Source: Mycobacterium heckeshornense | Lineage (GTDB): Bacteria > Actinomycetota > Actinomycetes > Mycobacteriales > Mycobacteriaceae | DNA length: 64,000 bases | Assembly (NCBI RefSeq): GCF_016592155.1 | Contig: NZ_AP024237.1 | Coordinates: 4,588,001-4,652,000, forward strand | Reading direction: 5' to 3' | Part shown: positions 26,577 to 34,593 of the stretch, one piece after another | Numbering within the stretch: the first letter of the stretch is position 1 | Layout of the letters: each line of letters starts with the position of its first letter | Position numbers and translations under genes: made by a program | Notes under the pieces: generated by a model | The model's database searches: none | The model's input: only the letters and a program-made list of their open reading frames with translations | Told to the model about the DNA's origin: nothing

Positions 26577-26646
26577 TGATGAATTCGGAAACAATGGTAG
26601 CGTTGAGGAACTAGTCAGGTGGGGGCACCTGAGGAGGATCAACTGA
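24759..26646 (+). pseudogene. TNT-type toxin gene, copy 2, with two apparent frameshifts
   Basis: Same architecture as the 18875 gene and identical to it up to the C tract. The N-domain break (G4 at 25024-25027) is shared. The TNT break differs: five Cs at 26437-26441, while an open TNT frame would need three or six. Read in the TNT frame beyond the tract, the end is [20 protein letters not shown]... and a stop TGA at 26644-26646 that overlaps the next ATG. As written, the frame stops at 26614 after unrelated residues and lacks the catalytic Gln region. The last ~20 codons of the TNT frame differ from copy 1, matching the different immunity gene that follows. Confidence 0.82.
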
Positions 26647-27125
26647 TGGTGGATTTCTCCCGCTTATCGACAAACTGGCGTCATTGGGCACCGGAGATTG
26701 GTGGGGGCAATATATCTGTCTCGACCGACTGCGAAGACTGCCAAATTTTCTTCAGCTCGGACGATTATTCAGTGCATCTCCGCACTGATGGGTCATGGTG
26801 GGTCGTGGACACGGTCAACGACCGTGGACAGCGCCGGAATGGTGCTGCCAAACTGTCAAGTTTCGATCTGACAGAGAAATATCTTATCTGGGACTGGGCA
26901 ACCACCGCGCGTTCGAGCCTTGCTTCCGGGCGTCTAGGCACTGAACTCGCCAGGCGAGGATACGCAACTGGCGTCGAGGTTACTCCGGCTAACGGTGGTT
27001 ACAAAATATGTTTACGTAATGATTGCGCCATACTGTCCGTGGTTAATGCGACGATTTTTAGTCATCTGATGTCAAAGTCGATCAATGAGATAGAGCAGAT
27101 GGTGAGGGAGGATCTAGCTAAGTAG
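26646..27125 (+). CDS. IFT-like immunity protein for the TNT toxin (copy 2)
   Basis: 159 residues, starting [20 protein letters not shown], with the IFT-like core GSWWVVDTVNDRGQRRNGAA and LTEKYLIWDW. A strong GAGGAGG site sits inside the toxin 3' end, and the ATG shares a base with the toxin TGA. Because the antidote has its own ribosome site, it can be made even if toxin translation is out of frame. The middle third differs from copy 1 while the ends are similar, suggesting recombination or selection at the toxin interface. Confidence 0.8.
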   Translation: MVDFSRLSTNWRHWAPEIGGGNISVSTDCEDCQIFFSSDDYSVHLRTDGSWWVVDTVNDRGQRRNGAAKLSSFDLTEKYLIWDWATTARSSLASGRLGTELARRGYATGVEVTPANGGYKICLRNDCAILSVVNATIFSHLMSKSINEIEQMVREDLAK

Positions 27126-27441
27126 CTAAGAATGGCCGTCGATAAATGGGGGCTGTCAGCCTCGACTTTGCTGTAAAAGCTATCGGCACGTTCGCGTACG
27201 TACAAACCGCATCGCTTTTGCTTCAACGTGTTGGCAGGAGCGATTAATGCCATCCGGACCTTGGCCAACCCCGCTTAACAATGCGGGCCTTGAAGATTCC
27301 GCTGATGTGGCGATCTGTATTTTACCCGACTTTTACTGGCTCTTGGATCAGCATTCGCTAAATCACCAGCCTCGACTGACTGACATCACGCAGCCAGCGC
27401 AGGTGGATAGCGGAATCGGCAATCGGCGATACCATAGCCCC
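27126..27441 (+). promoter_or_regulatory. 316-bp gap ending in a leaderless promoter
   Basis: No gene was recognised in the first 280 bases, although an open frame from 27247 runs into the next gene. The last part repeats the conserved upstream block (GCGGAATCGGCAATCGGCGA) and the -10 TACCAT at 27430-27435, six bases before the ATG at 27442. Confidence 0.55.
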
Positions 27442-28038
27442 ATGCCGGATACGACGCCCTCCTCTGGAGTCCCCCCAGGATACAGTAATCCTGGGCTTTC
27501 GGCTCCGACAACCGCATCTCCCTGGTGGGTCCCCCCGCCACCGATGTCGTTTCGCAGTCCCTCACGCTGGCCAAGCTTCGCCGCCCTAGCGATCGCGATT
27601 ATCGGCCTAGGGGTGGGGATTACTGGATGGTTTCGACCACTGCCGCACGAGATTCACGAGCAGGCCCCGACCGCACCCGCGTACAGCGATCAACAAATCG
27701 CCAACGCGAAAACGGATGTTTGCGTTGCTTACAACTACGCGAAAAACGAAGTGGCGTTAAACACCCACCGACCGGATTTTGAAGGAGACCCGGTTGGCTC
27801 GCTCGCGGCGGCTACTATGAAACGCCTGTCGCTTTACGCTGCAGGAGATTATCTTCTGACCCGTCTGACAGCACAGCCCGCTACTCCCGCTGAACTAGCA
27901 GACGCTGTGCGGTCGCTTGCCAACTCATATGAACAAGCCGCGATGCGTATTCTCAACGATGAGCCTAGCGCGGCTCTAGACCCATTACGCCACGCCGTAG
28001 ACAGCGATATCTCGAAGATAGATGAGTTATGCAAGTGA
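27442..28038 (+). CDS. Single-span membrane protein, Rv3901c-position paralogue C
   Basis: 198 residues. The first ~90 residues, including the helix, are almost identical to paralogue A (21592), but the exterior domain is only moderately similar (for example KRLSLYAAGDYLLTRL). This is a mosaic consistent with gene conversion of the 5' half. The conserved ectodomain cysteines (DVCVAY and final LCK) are kept. The start at 27442 is set by the leaderless -10 box; a longer frame from 27247 would pass through it. The stop overlaps the GTG of the next gene by four bases, so they form an operon. Confidence 0.8.
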   Translation: MPDTTPSSGVPPGYSNPGLSAPTTASPWWVPPPPMSFRSPSRWPSFAALAIAIIGLGVGITGWFRPLPHEIHEQAPTAPAYSDQQIANAKTDVCVAYNYAKNEVALNTHRPDFEGDPVGSLAAATMKRLSLYAAGDYLLTRLTAQPATPAELADAVRSLANSYEQAAMRILNDEPSAALDPLRHAVDSDISKIDELCK

Positions 28039-30263
28039 GCGCTTCCTCTAATGTAGATTGGACCGAAATTCTCGTGGGTCACCAGCGACCGCGGGGTTTG
28101 GAAATTATCAGTAATGTCGCATCTAGTCGGGGGGGCAACGCAGCCGCGCATAATCTATTTGCCGACCAACTAGCACAACAGCAGTTCACCTCGCTGCTCA
28201 ATCAAGAAGGCATAAGTGCGAACGATATTCGAGAAGTGCACTACAACAGCGAGCAGCATCACCGTCACGTTGGAGAAATAAACGATATAATAAAATCCTC
28301 TTACCAATCCGCCTACGACTCGGGGATTGAATTAACACGCCAACTGGACAACATCGCCCAAGAAGGAAATTCCAGGATCAAACAGATCCAAAGCTCTAAT
28401 GACCCGCTTCCGATTAAAATTGGCAAAATCACTGATGTCGTAGTCGAGTGCCAGACTGAGGCTAATGTCAAAGCTGCGACATACGTAGATAACGTGTTTA
28501 ATGAGATTCAGAAAATCCTCGACGGGCGGGGTATGCCATCGTCGGCTCGGCAGTTTGCCAAAGACCATGGGATCGACCTCTCTGGCAGCTTCGGATCGCC
28601 GAATAAGGACGCATTGCGGGAGCAAGTGGAGACAGCGCTCAATCCATCTAGTACGCCTGGGAGTATTCAACCGTTAGGCAACCAGTCTTCGCCAACGGAC
28701 GCCCCCTCTTCACCGCTGGAAGATCAAGTATCAAGCCTGGGTCTGACTCCTCCAACAACCCTGCCACCCAATGCCACCACCGCTCCACCCGCAACTCCAC
28801 CAACAAGCTTTGGGGCAGCGCAGCCGCCCACACCACCATCCTCGGCCGCCGCAGGATACACAACCCCACCCACGAACTTTGGAGCAGCACCGCCGCCGAC
28901 ATTGCCAACGGCCGCACCTGCCGTTCCCGCTTCCCCGCCCGCTAGCCCAGTCAGGCCGTCGATCCCCGCCACGAATGCCGCCCCACCCGTCTCCGCACTC
29001 AGCATGCCGGGCATGCCGTCGGCGCCGTCGGCGTCGCCCCCAGCTGCGCCGACTGGATTGACGCCGAACGGTTTGTTGCAAAGTTTTGACCAGGGGCTAC
29101 AGATGGGCGCACCGATGTCGGCGGCGGCAAACGCGGTGCCGCCCATGACTCCGGCGGAGCCGCAAATACCGAACCCGCCCGCAGCACCGGCTGTCGCGTC
29201 GACGTCACCGGCGAGTGCTCATGTTCCGGTATTCGATACCCCGCATACACCGGCCGCCGATGTCGCACCCCCAGCGCCGACCACCCACACTCCGACAAGC
29301 GAAGCGGGAACGACCTACGTGGCCGGGCCCGCCCCGACAGCGAACCCGTCCGCTGCGGCGGCACCGGCCGGCCCGTTGCCGGCCTACGGCGCCGACATCA
29401 GGCCCGCTGCACCGACGGCTGCTGCACCTGCAACCGCGCCGGCGGCTCCACCCCCGGCAGCTGCGGCGTCGGCGCCGGTCACTCCCTCAAGCGGTGCTGG
29501 CGGCATCGGCCAGCCTGCGGTCGTGCGTCGACCTGACGCCGTGCCCCCACCGTCACCAACACCGATGGGAATGGGCGAGCAGACGGCCGTCGCCACCGCT
29601 GGTGGCGCCAGCGCCGGAGTCGCCTCCGCGGCGGCGACGGCCCGGGCCCGGCTGCAGCAGCTTGTCGACTTCGTCGCCCGCCAAGAGCCGCGGCTGAATT
29701 GGGCCGCCGGAGACCGGCCCGACGGCACCACCGTCTTGGTGACCGACCTTGCCAGCGGTTGGATTCCGCCGGGCATCGACATCCCGGTCGGTGTGCAGCT
29801 GCGTGATCCGGCCAAGCGTCGCGGTGACCTGGAAGCACTTCTCGGTGAGGTGACAATCACCGTCAGCTACACCCGTCTTCATCACGTGCCTCCGGCAGAC
29901 GATGACGAGCCGGTCCCGACTTCGCCCCGAGCCCGCCAGGTACCTGCGATCGAAGAACTCGGCTGGGAGCTGGGGCAGGCCACCAATTGGCGCGACGGCT
30001 TACCGCGGCTGGCGCACACCCTGGCCAAGGCCGCCTCGCGAGGAACCGGGGTGCTCGACACTGAAATCGAGACGCTTCGCGAGCTGCTGACCGACGCCCG
30101 CGATCGAGTCCTTGACTCGTATCCAGACGATGTCGACGCCGCCGCTGTGGGAAACTGGCAGTTGCTTGCGTCGATCAACGCACTCGTTGAGGGTGACAAG
30201 ACCGGGGCCAATTACCACTTCGCCTGGTTCCAGGCGCTGAGCCAAGTGACAACAGGAGGGTGA
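28035..30263 (+). CDS. Large Pro/Ala-rich type VII locus protein, Rv3900c/Rv3899c-like
   Basis: 742 residues from a GTG that overlaps the upstream stop (GTGA); the stubs at 22188 and 24558 confirm this start. Residues 1-210 are helical and encoded by AT-richer DNA (EILVGHQRPRGLEIISNVAS). A ~280-residue Pro/Ala/Thr-rich linker follows. The last ~210 residues form a compact domain (RARLQQLVDFVARQEPRLNW, VLVTDLASGWIPPGI, NYHFAWFQALSQV) resembling the DUF5631/DUF5632 end of M. tuberculosis Rv3899c, which lies downstream of cpnT. The gene order TNT, immunity, small membrane protein, this gene repeats the cpnT locus order. It may help secretion or surface display of the toxin (inference). Confidence 0.75.
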   Translation: MSASSNVDWTEILVGHQRPRGLEIISNVASSRGGNAAAHNLFADQLAQQQFTSLLNQEGISANDIREVHYNSEQHHRHVGEINDIIKSSYQSAYDSGIELTRQLDNIAQEGNSRIKQIQSSNDPLPIKIGKITDVVVECQTEANVKAATYVDNVFNEIQKILDGRGMPSSARQFAKDHGIDLSGSFGSPNKDALREQVETALNPSSTPGSIQPLGNQSSPTDAPSSPLEDQVSSLGLTPPTTLPPNATTAPPATPPTSFGAAQPPTPPSSAAAGYTTPPTNFGAAPPPTLPTAAPAVPASPPASPVRPSIPATNAAPPVSALSMPGMPSAPSASPPAAPTGLTPNGLLQSFDQGLQMGAPMSAAANAVPPMTPAEPQIPNPPAAPAVASTSPASAHVPVFDTPHTPAADVAPPAPTTHTPTSEAGTTYVAGPAPTANPSAAAAPAGPLPAYGADIRPAAPTAAAPATAPAAPPPAAAASAPVTPSSGAGGIGQPAVVRRPDAVPPPSPTPMGMGEQTAVATAGGASAGVASAAATARARLQQLVDFVARQEPRLNWAAGDRPDGTTVLVTDLASGWIPPGIDIPVGVQLRDPAKRRGDLEALLGEVTITVSYTRLHHVPPADDDEPVPTSPRARQVPAIEELGWELGQATNWRDGLPRLAHTLAKAASRGTGVLDTEIETLRELLTDARDRVLDSYPDDVDAAAVGNWQLLASINALVEGDKTGANYHFAWFQALSQVTTGG

Positions 30264-30267
30264 GGTA

Positions 30268-31182
30268 ATGCCACCAGACCTCCGGATAATTATTGAAGAA
30301 TTGGCGGGCGCGTTAGGGCTTCCGCCGCCGCCCATGAGCACGTCCGATCCGGTAGTCCCTGGCGGCGTTCCCTTCGACCAAGCTCTTGCGGCGCTAGGCC
30401 TGGCCGCAAACAGCGGCGACCCCGCCGACAATGCGGAGAGCCAGAAGAATCAGACCGAACGCGAGGCCAAGGTCACCGACGCGCTGACGAAATTTCCCGC
30501 CAATGAGGAGCAGTCGGCACAGATGCTTCAGCAAATCCCGCAGATGGCTTCCGGGCTTGCAGGCGGAATCGCTGGTGCCCTCGGCGGTGCGCTCCAACCC
30601 ATGACCCAGATTCCCCAACAGGTGGCCCAGGCCGGTATGCAGGCCATGCAAGCCGGAATGGGCGCGTTCCAACACGGAGCCGGCAGCGGTGCCGCGGCGG
30701 CGGAGGCGATCCCCGGCGAGCTGCTCGGCGCGGGCGGCGGCGCTGGCGGTGGCGCGGCCGAATTAGCCGGGGCAGGAGGTGGCGGCGCTGGAGGCCTGGG
30801 CGGCACCACACCGGCCGCGATGCTCGGGCCGCCACCGGCTCCATCGGCCGGTACGGTCCCGATGTCGTCGCCAACCACGCCGCCGGCACCGTCGACCGCA
30901 CCCGAGCAGACCACGGCTCCCAGGGGCGGGATGGCGGGCATGCCGATGGTGCCCCCAGGTGCGATGCACGGCGGCGACGGAACAAACAAAGATGCCAAGG
31001 CCGACACCAAGCGTGTCGTTCCCCCGTCGGTGAAAAACGGCGCCCCGGTACAGGGACGCGTTACCGCTCCCCCGACCGTACCGGACGTGGTAAAGCGCTT
31101 GGAGGGCAAGCCGGTTACGACCCGTCGCATACTTGCGCCCGACCAGAAATCTGACGAAAACAGCGCTGACCCAGAACGCTAG
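30268..31182 (+). CDS. Gly/Ala/Pro-rich hypothetical protein at the end of the effector locus
   Basis: 304 residues without signal peptide or clear membrane helix. The N-terminal third is helical (ADNAESQKNQTEREAKVTDA, QMLQQIPQMASGLAGGIAGA). The middle is Gly/Ala-rich and the C-terminus Pro-rich with a basic end (VKRLEGKPVTTRRILAP). GGAGGG stands ten bases before the ATG, at the end of the upstream gene, so it is in the same operon. Composition recalls secreted ESX-associated Esp proteins, but no family was recognised. Its TAG overlaps the stop of the convergent PAP2 gene within a CTAG. Confidence 0.65.
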   Translation: MPPDLRIIIEELAGALGLPPPPMSTSDPVVPGGVPFDQALAALGLAANSGDPADNAESQKNQTEREAKVTDALTKFPANEEQSAQMLQQIPQMASGLAGGIAGALGGALQPMTQIPQQVAQAGMQAMQAGMGAFQHGAGSGAAAAEAIPGELLGAGGGAGGGAAELAGAGGGGAGGLGGTTPAAMLGPPPAPSAGTVPMSSPTTPPAPSTAPEQTTAPRGGMAGMPMVPPGAMHGGDGTNKDAKADTKRVVPPSVKNGAPVQGRVTAPPTVPDVVKRLEGKPVTTRRILAPDQKSDENSADPER

Positions 31183-31811
31183 TTTCTACGCAACGGTCGA
31201 AAAGCCAAGAAACACAGCAGAAAATACACATATCCCAACGCCCAGCCGGCCAGCACGTCGGAGACGTGATGCGCATTCAACGCAACACGGCCGAACCCGA
31301 CCGCTGCGATTATCAACGCGCTCAACGCAACCGTAACCACGCGCATCCAATGGCTCAGTACTGGCACCAATACGATCAGCAACGCCAGCACGCAAACCAT
31401 GACGCCCAGGGCATGCCCTGAGGGAAACGACCAAGAAGATGCGTTCGACAGCGTCGTCACCGGCCGCGGCCGATGCGCCGCAAGCTTGGCGATCTCGGTG
31501 ATCAGCCCGCTGCATTCCATGGTGGCCACCAAGAACAGCGCTACCCGCAGCCGGTGCTTGGCTAGCGCAACCACCACAGCCACCGCGCCCAATAGCCGAA
31601 ACGCGTTCGGGCCGAACACCGTGCACACGCTGTCCCAAAACCGTATCCACACCGGGTGCTTGAGGCCGACGTCGTAGAAAACCTGTAACGACGAGCGGTC
31701 CAGCCAGGCCAGCCAGCCCCATCGACAGTGAAACCCCAGCCACATCAACGCATACACCACTACTGCAAGCACCGCAGCAACAGGCGCCACGACGGTCTGG
31801 ACCGAACGCAT
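31179..31811 (-). CDS. PAP2-type membrane phosphatase, Rv0308-like
   Basis: 210 residues with five or six membrane helices. The three phosphatase motifs are present: KLAAHRPRP (motif 1), SFPSGHALG (motif 2) and GRVALNAHHVSDVLAG (motif 3 with its His and Asp). Such enzymes dephosphorylate lipid phosphates such as phosphatidate or polyprenyl pyrophosphates at the outer face of the membrane. The start was set at the ATG at 31811 (MRSVQTVVAPVAAV), just before the first helix; the longer open frame to 32318 is antisense to bluB. It marks the left backbone border of the island. Confidence 0.87.
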   Translation of the reverse strand: MRSVQTVVAPVAAVLAVVVYALMWLGFHCRWGWLAWLDRSSLQVFYDVGLKHPVWIRFWDSVCTVFGPNAFRLLGAVAVVVALAKHRLRVALFLVATMECSGLITEIAKLAAHRPRPVTTLSNASSWSFPSGHALGVMVCVLALLIVLVPVLSHWMRVVTVALSALIIAAVGFGRVALNAHHVSDVLAGWALGYVYFLLCFLAFRPLRRN

Positions 31812-32033
31812 GCCTACATCCCTACCAGCGAAAGCGATCCTCACGAGCGCATCAGCGCAAAGCACATAGCCGCCGCGCCCGAGGCCGTGCTGGGTGACGG
31901 CAGTCGTTGTTCGACTCGGTCCCATGACTCGGTCCGATCCGGGCGGCAGCGGTGACGGCGGTGCCGTCGGCCGTACGAGACGGCTCACCGAAGACGCACC
32001 GCACAACGTCATCGGTGGGCGACGGGTCGTTTC

Positions 32034-32045
32034 TACGATGGCTGC
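32034..32045 (+). promoter_or_regulatory. Leaderless promoter of bluB
   Basis: TACGAT at 32034-32039, a TANNNT -10 box, followed by six bases and the ATG at 32046. The remaining 222 bp towards the divergent PAP2 gene show no other feature. Confidence 0.5.
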
Positions 32046-32747
32046 ATGACCGGCCACGCGTTTAGCCCGCAGGAACGCGCCGCCGTGTACCGGGTCATCT
32101 TCGAGCGGCGGGACATGCGCCGATTCCTGCCCGGCAGCATGATCCCCGACGACGTGTTGCAGCGACTGCTGCGGGCCGCGCACGCTGCGCCCAGCGTGGG
32201 CCTGATGCAGCCGTGGCGGTTCATCCGCATCACCGACGACGCGCTGCGGCGGCGCATCCACGCGATCGTCGACGAGGAGCGCCAGCTCACCGCACAAGCG
32301 CTGGGAACACGCGCCCAAGAATTTCTGCGGCTCAAAGTGGAGGGCATCCTCGACTGCGCCGAGTTGCTGGTGGTGGCGCTGTGCGACGGGAGGGACGCCT
32401 ACGTGTTCGGGCGGCGCACGCTGCCGCAGATGGACCTGGCGTCGGTGTCATGCGCCATCCAAAATTTGTGGCTCTCGGCCCGGTCGGAGGGGCTTGGCAT
32501 GGGCTGGGTGTCGCTGTTCGATCCCCGGCGGCTGGCCGCCCTGCTGTCCATGCCCGACGACGCCGAACCAGTGGCGATCCTGTGCCTCGGGCCGGTGCCC
32601 GACTTTCCCGATCGACCGGCGCTCGAGTTGGACGGCTGGGCCTTCGGCCGCCCCTTAGCAGAGTTCGTTTCGGAAAACGGCTGGAGCAGCTCGCCGCAGC
32701 CGGCCGTGTTACCCGACGGACTCGGCGGCGTCGACCGCAGCCGCTAG
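32046..32747 (+). CDS. bluB: 5,6-Dimethylbenzimidazole synthase BluB
   Basis: 233 residues with the flavin-destructase/nitroreductase fold of BluB, which breaks down reduced FMN with oxygen to give the lower ligand of cobalamin. Visible traits are the opening VYRVIFERRDMRRFLPG, the FMN-binding AAPSVGLMQPWRFI, and SVSCAIQNLWLSARSEGLGM followed by GWVSLFDP. Matches M. tuberculosis Rv0306. It is encoded alone, with its 3' end overlapping the small convergent gene by 39 bases. Confidence 0.9.
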   Translation: MTGHAFSPQERAAVYRVIFERRDMRRFLPGSMIPDDVLQRLLRAAHAAPSVGLMQPWRFIRITDDALRRRIHAIVDEERQLTAQALGTRAQEFLRLKVEGILDCAELLVVALCDGRDAYVFGRRTLPQMDLASVSCAIQNLWLSARSEGLGMGWVSLFDPRRLAALLSMPDDAEPVAILCLGPVPDFPDRPALELDGWAFGRPLAEFVSENGWSSSPQPAVLPDGLGGVDRSR

Positions 32748-32924
32748 CGGGGGCTGGCTGGCGGCCTCGACGGAGATCCATGCCGTGGGCGCGAAGTGCA
32801 TCGTGACGGCGGGACGCAGGGGCTGGTTTCGCACCACGGTGAGCACACCGTTACCCCCGATGGCGAATTCGCCGTCAACAGTCATCGACTCGCCGCTGGC
32901 CAGGTGCACGACAAACGATGCCAC
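32709..32924 (-). CDS. Small conserved hypothetical protein
   Basis: 71 residues, beta-rich, opening MASFVVHLASGESMTVDGEF. The GTG start at 32924 is fixed by AAAGGAG eight bases upstream. There are no cysteines, signal or membrane parts. The tail overlaps bluB by 39 bases on the other strand, in an Ala-rich end. No function can be assigned. Confidence 0.65.
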   Translation of the reverse strand: MASFVVHLASGESMTVDGEFAIGGNGVLTVVRNQPLRPAVTMHFAPTAWISVEAASQPPLAAAVDAAESVG

Positions 32925-33072
32925 AGGCAGAACTCCTTTCTGTGCTGCGATTCGACCACAACGGGCGCTCGACCCACCACCGGTTGGTCGGCGCACCGGG
33001 CCGATCAGCTGTGCTCGTGCATAAAAATCACGACCGGAAAAAGGGGGGCACAGCAAGCCCCAAGGTGCCCCG

Positions 33073-34497
33073 ATGCAAGCTAGGGACGTGACGGCAATCA
33101 GCGAGCGCGATGCGAGGCAGCCCGGACGCGACAACGTGCTGCTCGTGCATTGGCATGACCTGGGACGCTATCTCGGCGTATATGGCCACACCGACGTGTC
33201 CAGTCCGCGGCTGGACAAGCTGGCCAACGAGGGAATCCTGTTTACCCGAGCACACGCCACCGCCCCGCTGTGCTCGCCGTCGCGTGGCTCGCTGTTCACC
33301 GGGCGCTACCCGCACAGCAATGGGCTGCTCGGTCTGGCCCACCACGGCTGGGAGTACCGCTCCGGTGTCCGCACACTTCCGCAGATTCTGTCCGAATTTG
33401 GCTGGTACTCAGCACTTTTCGGGATGCAGCACGAGACGTCGTATCCGACCCGGCTGGGCTTCGATGAGTTCGACGTGTCGAATTCGTATTGCGACTACGT
33501 CGTCGACAAGACGCAAGCGTGGCTGCGCCACCACGACGGCGGCCAGCCGTTCCTGTTAACCGCCGGGTTCTTCGAAACCCACCGCCCCTACCCGCACGAC
33601 CGCTACCAACCGGCCGACGCCGCCGCGGTCAGGCCGCCCGACTACCTGCCCGACACGCCGGAGGTTCGCCAGGATCTCGCCGATTTCTACGGGTCCATCG
33701 CCACCGCGGACGCCGCCGTCGGCCAGCTGCTGGATACGCTCGCCGCCACCGGTCTGGACACCAACACGTGGGTGGTGTTTTTCACCGACCACGGTCCGGC
33801 CTTCCCGCGCGCGAAATCCACCCTGTATGACGCCGGAACGGGCATTGCGATGATCATCCGACCACCCGCCCGGCTTGGGCTGGCGCCGCGTGTCTACGAC
33901 GAGCTGTTCAGCGGTGTCGACCTGGTCCCCACGCTGCTCGAACTACTCGGTCTCGCCGTGCCGAGCGACGTCGACGGGGTGTCACACGCGCAAAACCTTG
34001 TCGCTTCCCACCCGCACCCCACTCCGGCGCGGGACCACGTGTACACCATGAAGACCTACCACGACTCGTTCGATCCCATCCGCGCCATCCGTACAAAGGA
34101 ATACAGCTACATCGAGAACTACGCGCGGCGTCCACTGCTGGACCTGCCCTGGGACATCGAAGAGAGCCCGTCCGGGAAAGTCGTCGCGCCGTTGGTGACG
34201 GTGCCACGACCGGAACGCGAACTCTACGATCTGCGTACCGATCCCGGTGAGGCCAATAACCTGCTCACCGACGCCAATCCCGATGGCGCCCAGGCGATTG
34301 CCGACGATTTGGCGGTGCGCCTGAATGACTGGCGGCAGCGGACCGGTGATGTCATCCCGTCGGAATTCGCCGGAACACGGATTTCAGAGCGCTACACCCA
34401 GACCTATCTGCAGATCCACCACCGGGCACCGACCAGCCGCTCGGCAATCGCCGCCGACCGCGGCATCGAGGAAGAGGTCAAACACGCCGAGGACTAG
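33073..34497 (+). CDS. Type I sulfatase (formylglycine-dependent), Rv0296c-like
   Basis: 474 residues with the sulfatase signature CSPSRGSLFTGR near residue 67, whose Cys is converted to formylglycine. The metal-binding FFTDHGPAFPRAKSTLYDAG region lies near 235-255. The usual N-terminal metal Asp-Asp is replaced by VHWHDLGRYLG, so the first metal ligand set is slightly unusual. It hydrolyses sulfate esters; the substrate is unknown. It sits 96 bases upstream of a sulfotransferase gene in the same direction, a likely sulfate transfer and removal pair. There is no signal peptide, so a cytosolic place is likely. Confidence 0.85.
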   Translation: MQARDVTAISERDARQPGRDNVLLVHWHDLGRYLGVYGHTDVSSPRLDKLANEGILFTRAHATAPLCSPSRGSLFTGRYPHSNGLLGLAHHGWEYRSGVRTLPQILSEFGWYSALFGMQHETSYPTRLGFDEFDVSNSYCDYVVDKTQAWLRHHDGGQPFLLTAGFFETHRPYPHDRYQPADAAAVRPPDYLPDTPEVRQDLADFYGSIATADAAVGQLLDTLAATGLDTNTWVVFFTDHGPAFPRAKSTLYDAGTGIAMIIRPPARLGLAPRVYDELFSGVDLVPTLLELLGLAVPSDVDGVSHAQNLVASHPHPTPARDHVYTMKTYHDSFDPIRAIRTKEYSYIENYARRPLLDLPWDIEESPSGKVVAPLVTVPRPERELYDLRTDPGEANNLLTDANPDGAQAIADDLAVRLNDWRQRTGDVIPSEFAGTRISERYTQTYLQIHHRAPTSRSAIAADRGIEEEVKHAED

Positions 34498-34593
34498 GTT
34501 GGCAGGGCGGGCCGGGGGTAGTCGTCAAGCCAGCCGCACCCGCTGGCCCGGCACCGATGCACCACCGGGCGTATCGGGCATTACGCTCACGTC

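Noticed and set aside
27247..27441. Longer start for membrane paralogue C
   Set aside because: It would run through the conserved -10 box, and the other two paralogues start at the position equivalent to 27442.
31812..32318. Longer start for the PAP2 protein, up to 169 residues upstream
   Set aside because: The extension lies antisense to bluB and its promoter and lacks membrane character; the ATG at 31811 begins right before the first helix.
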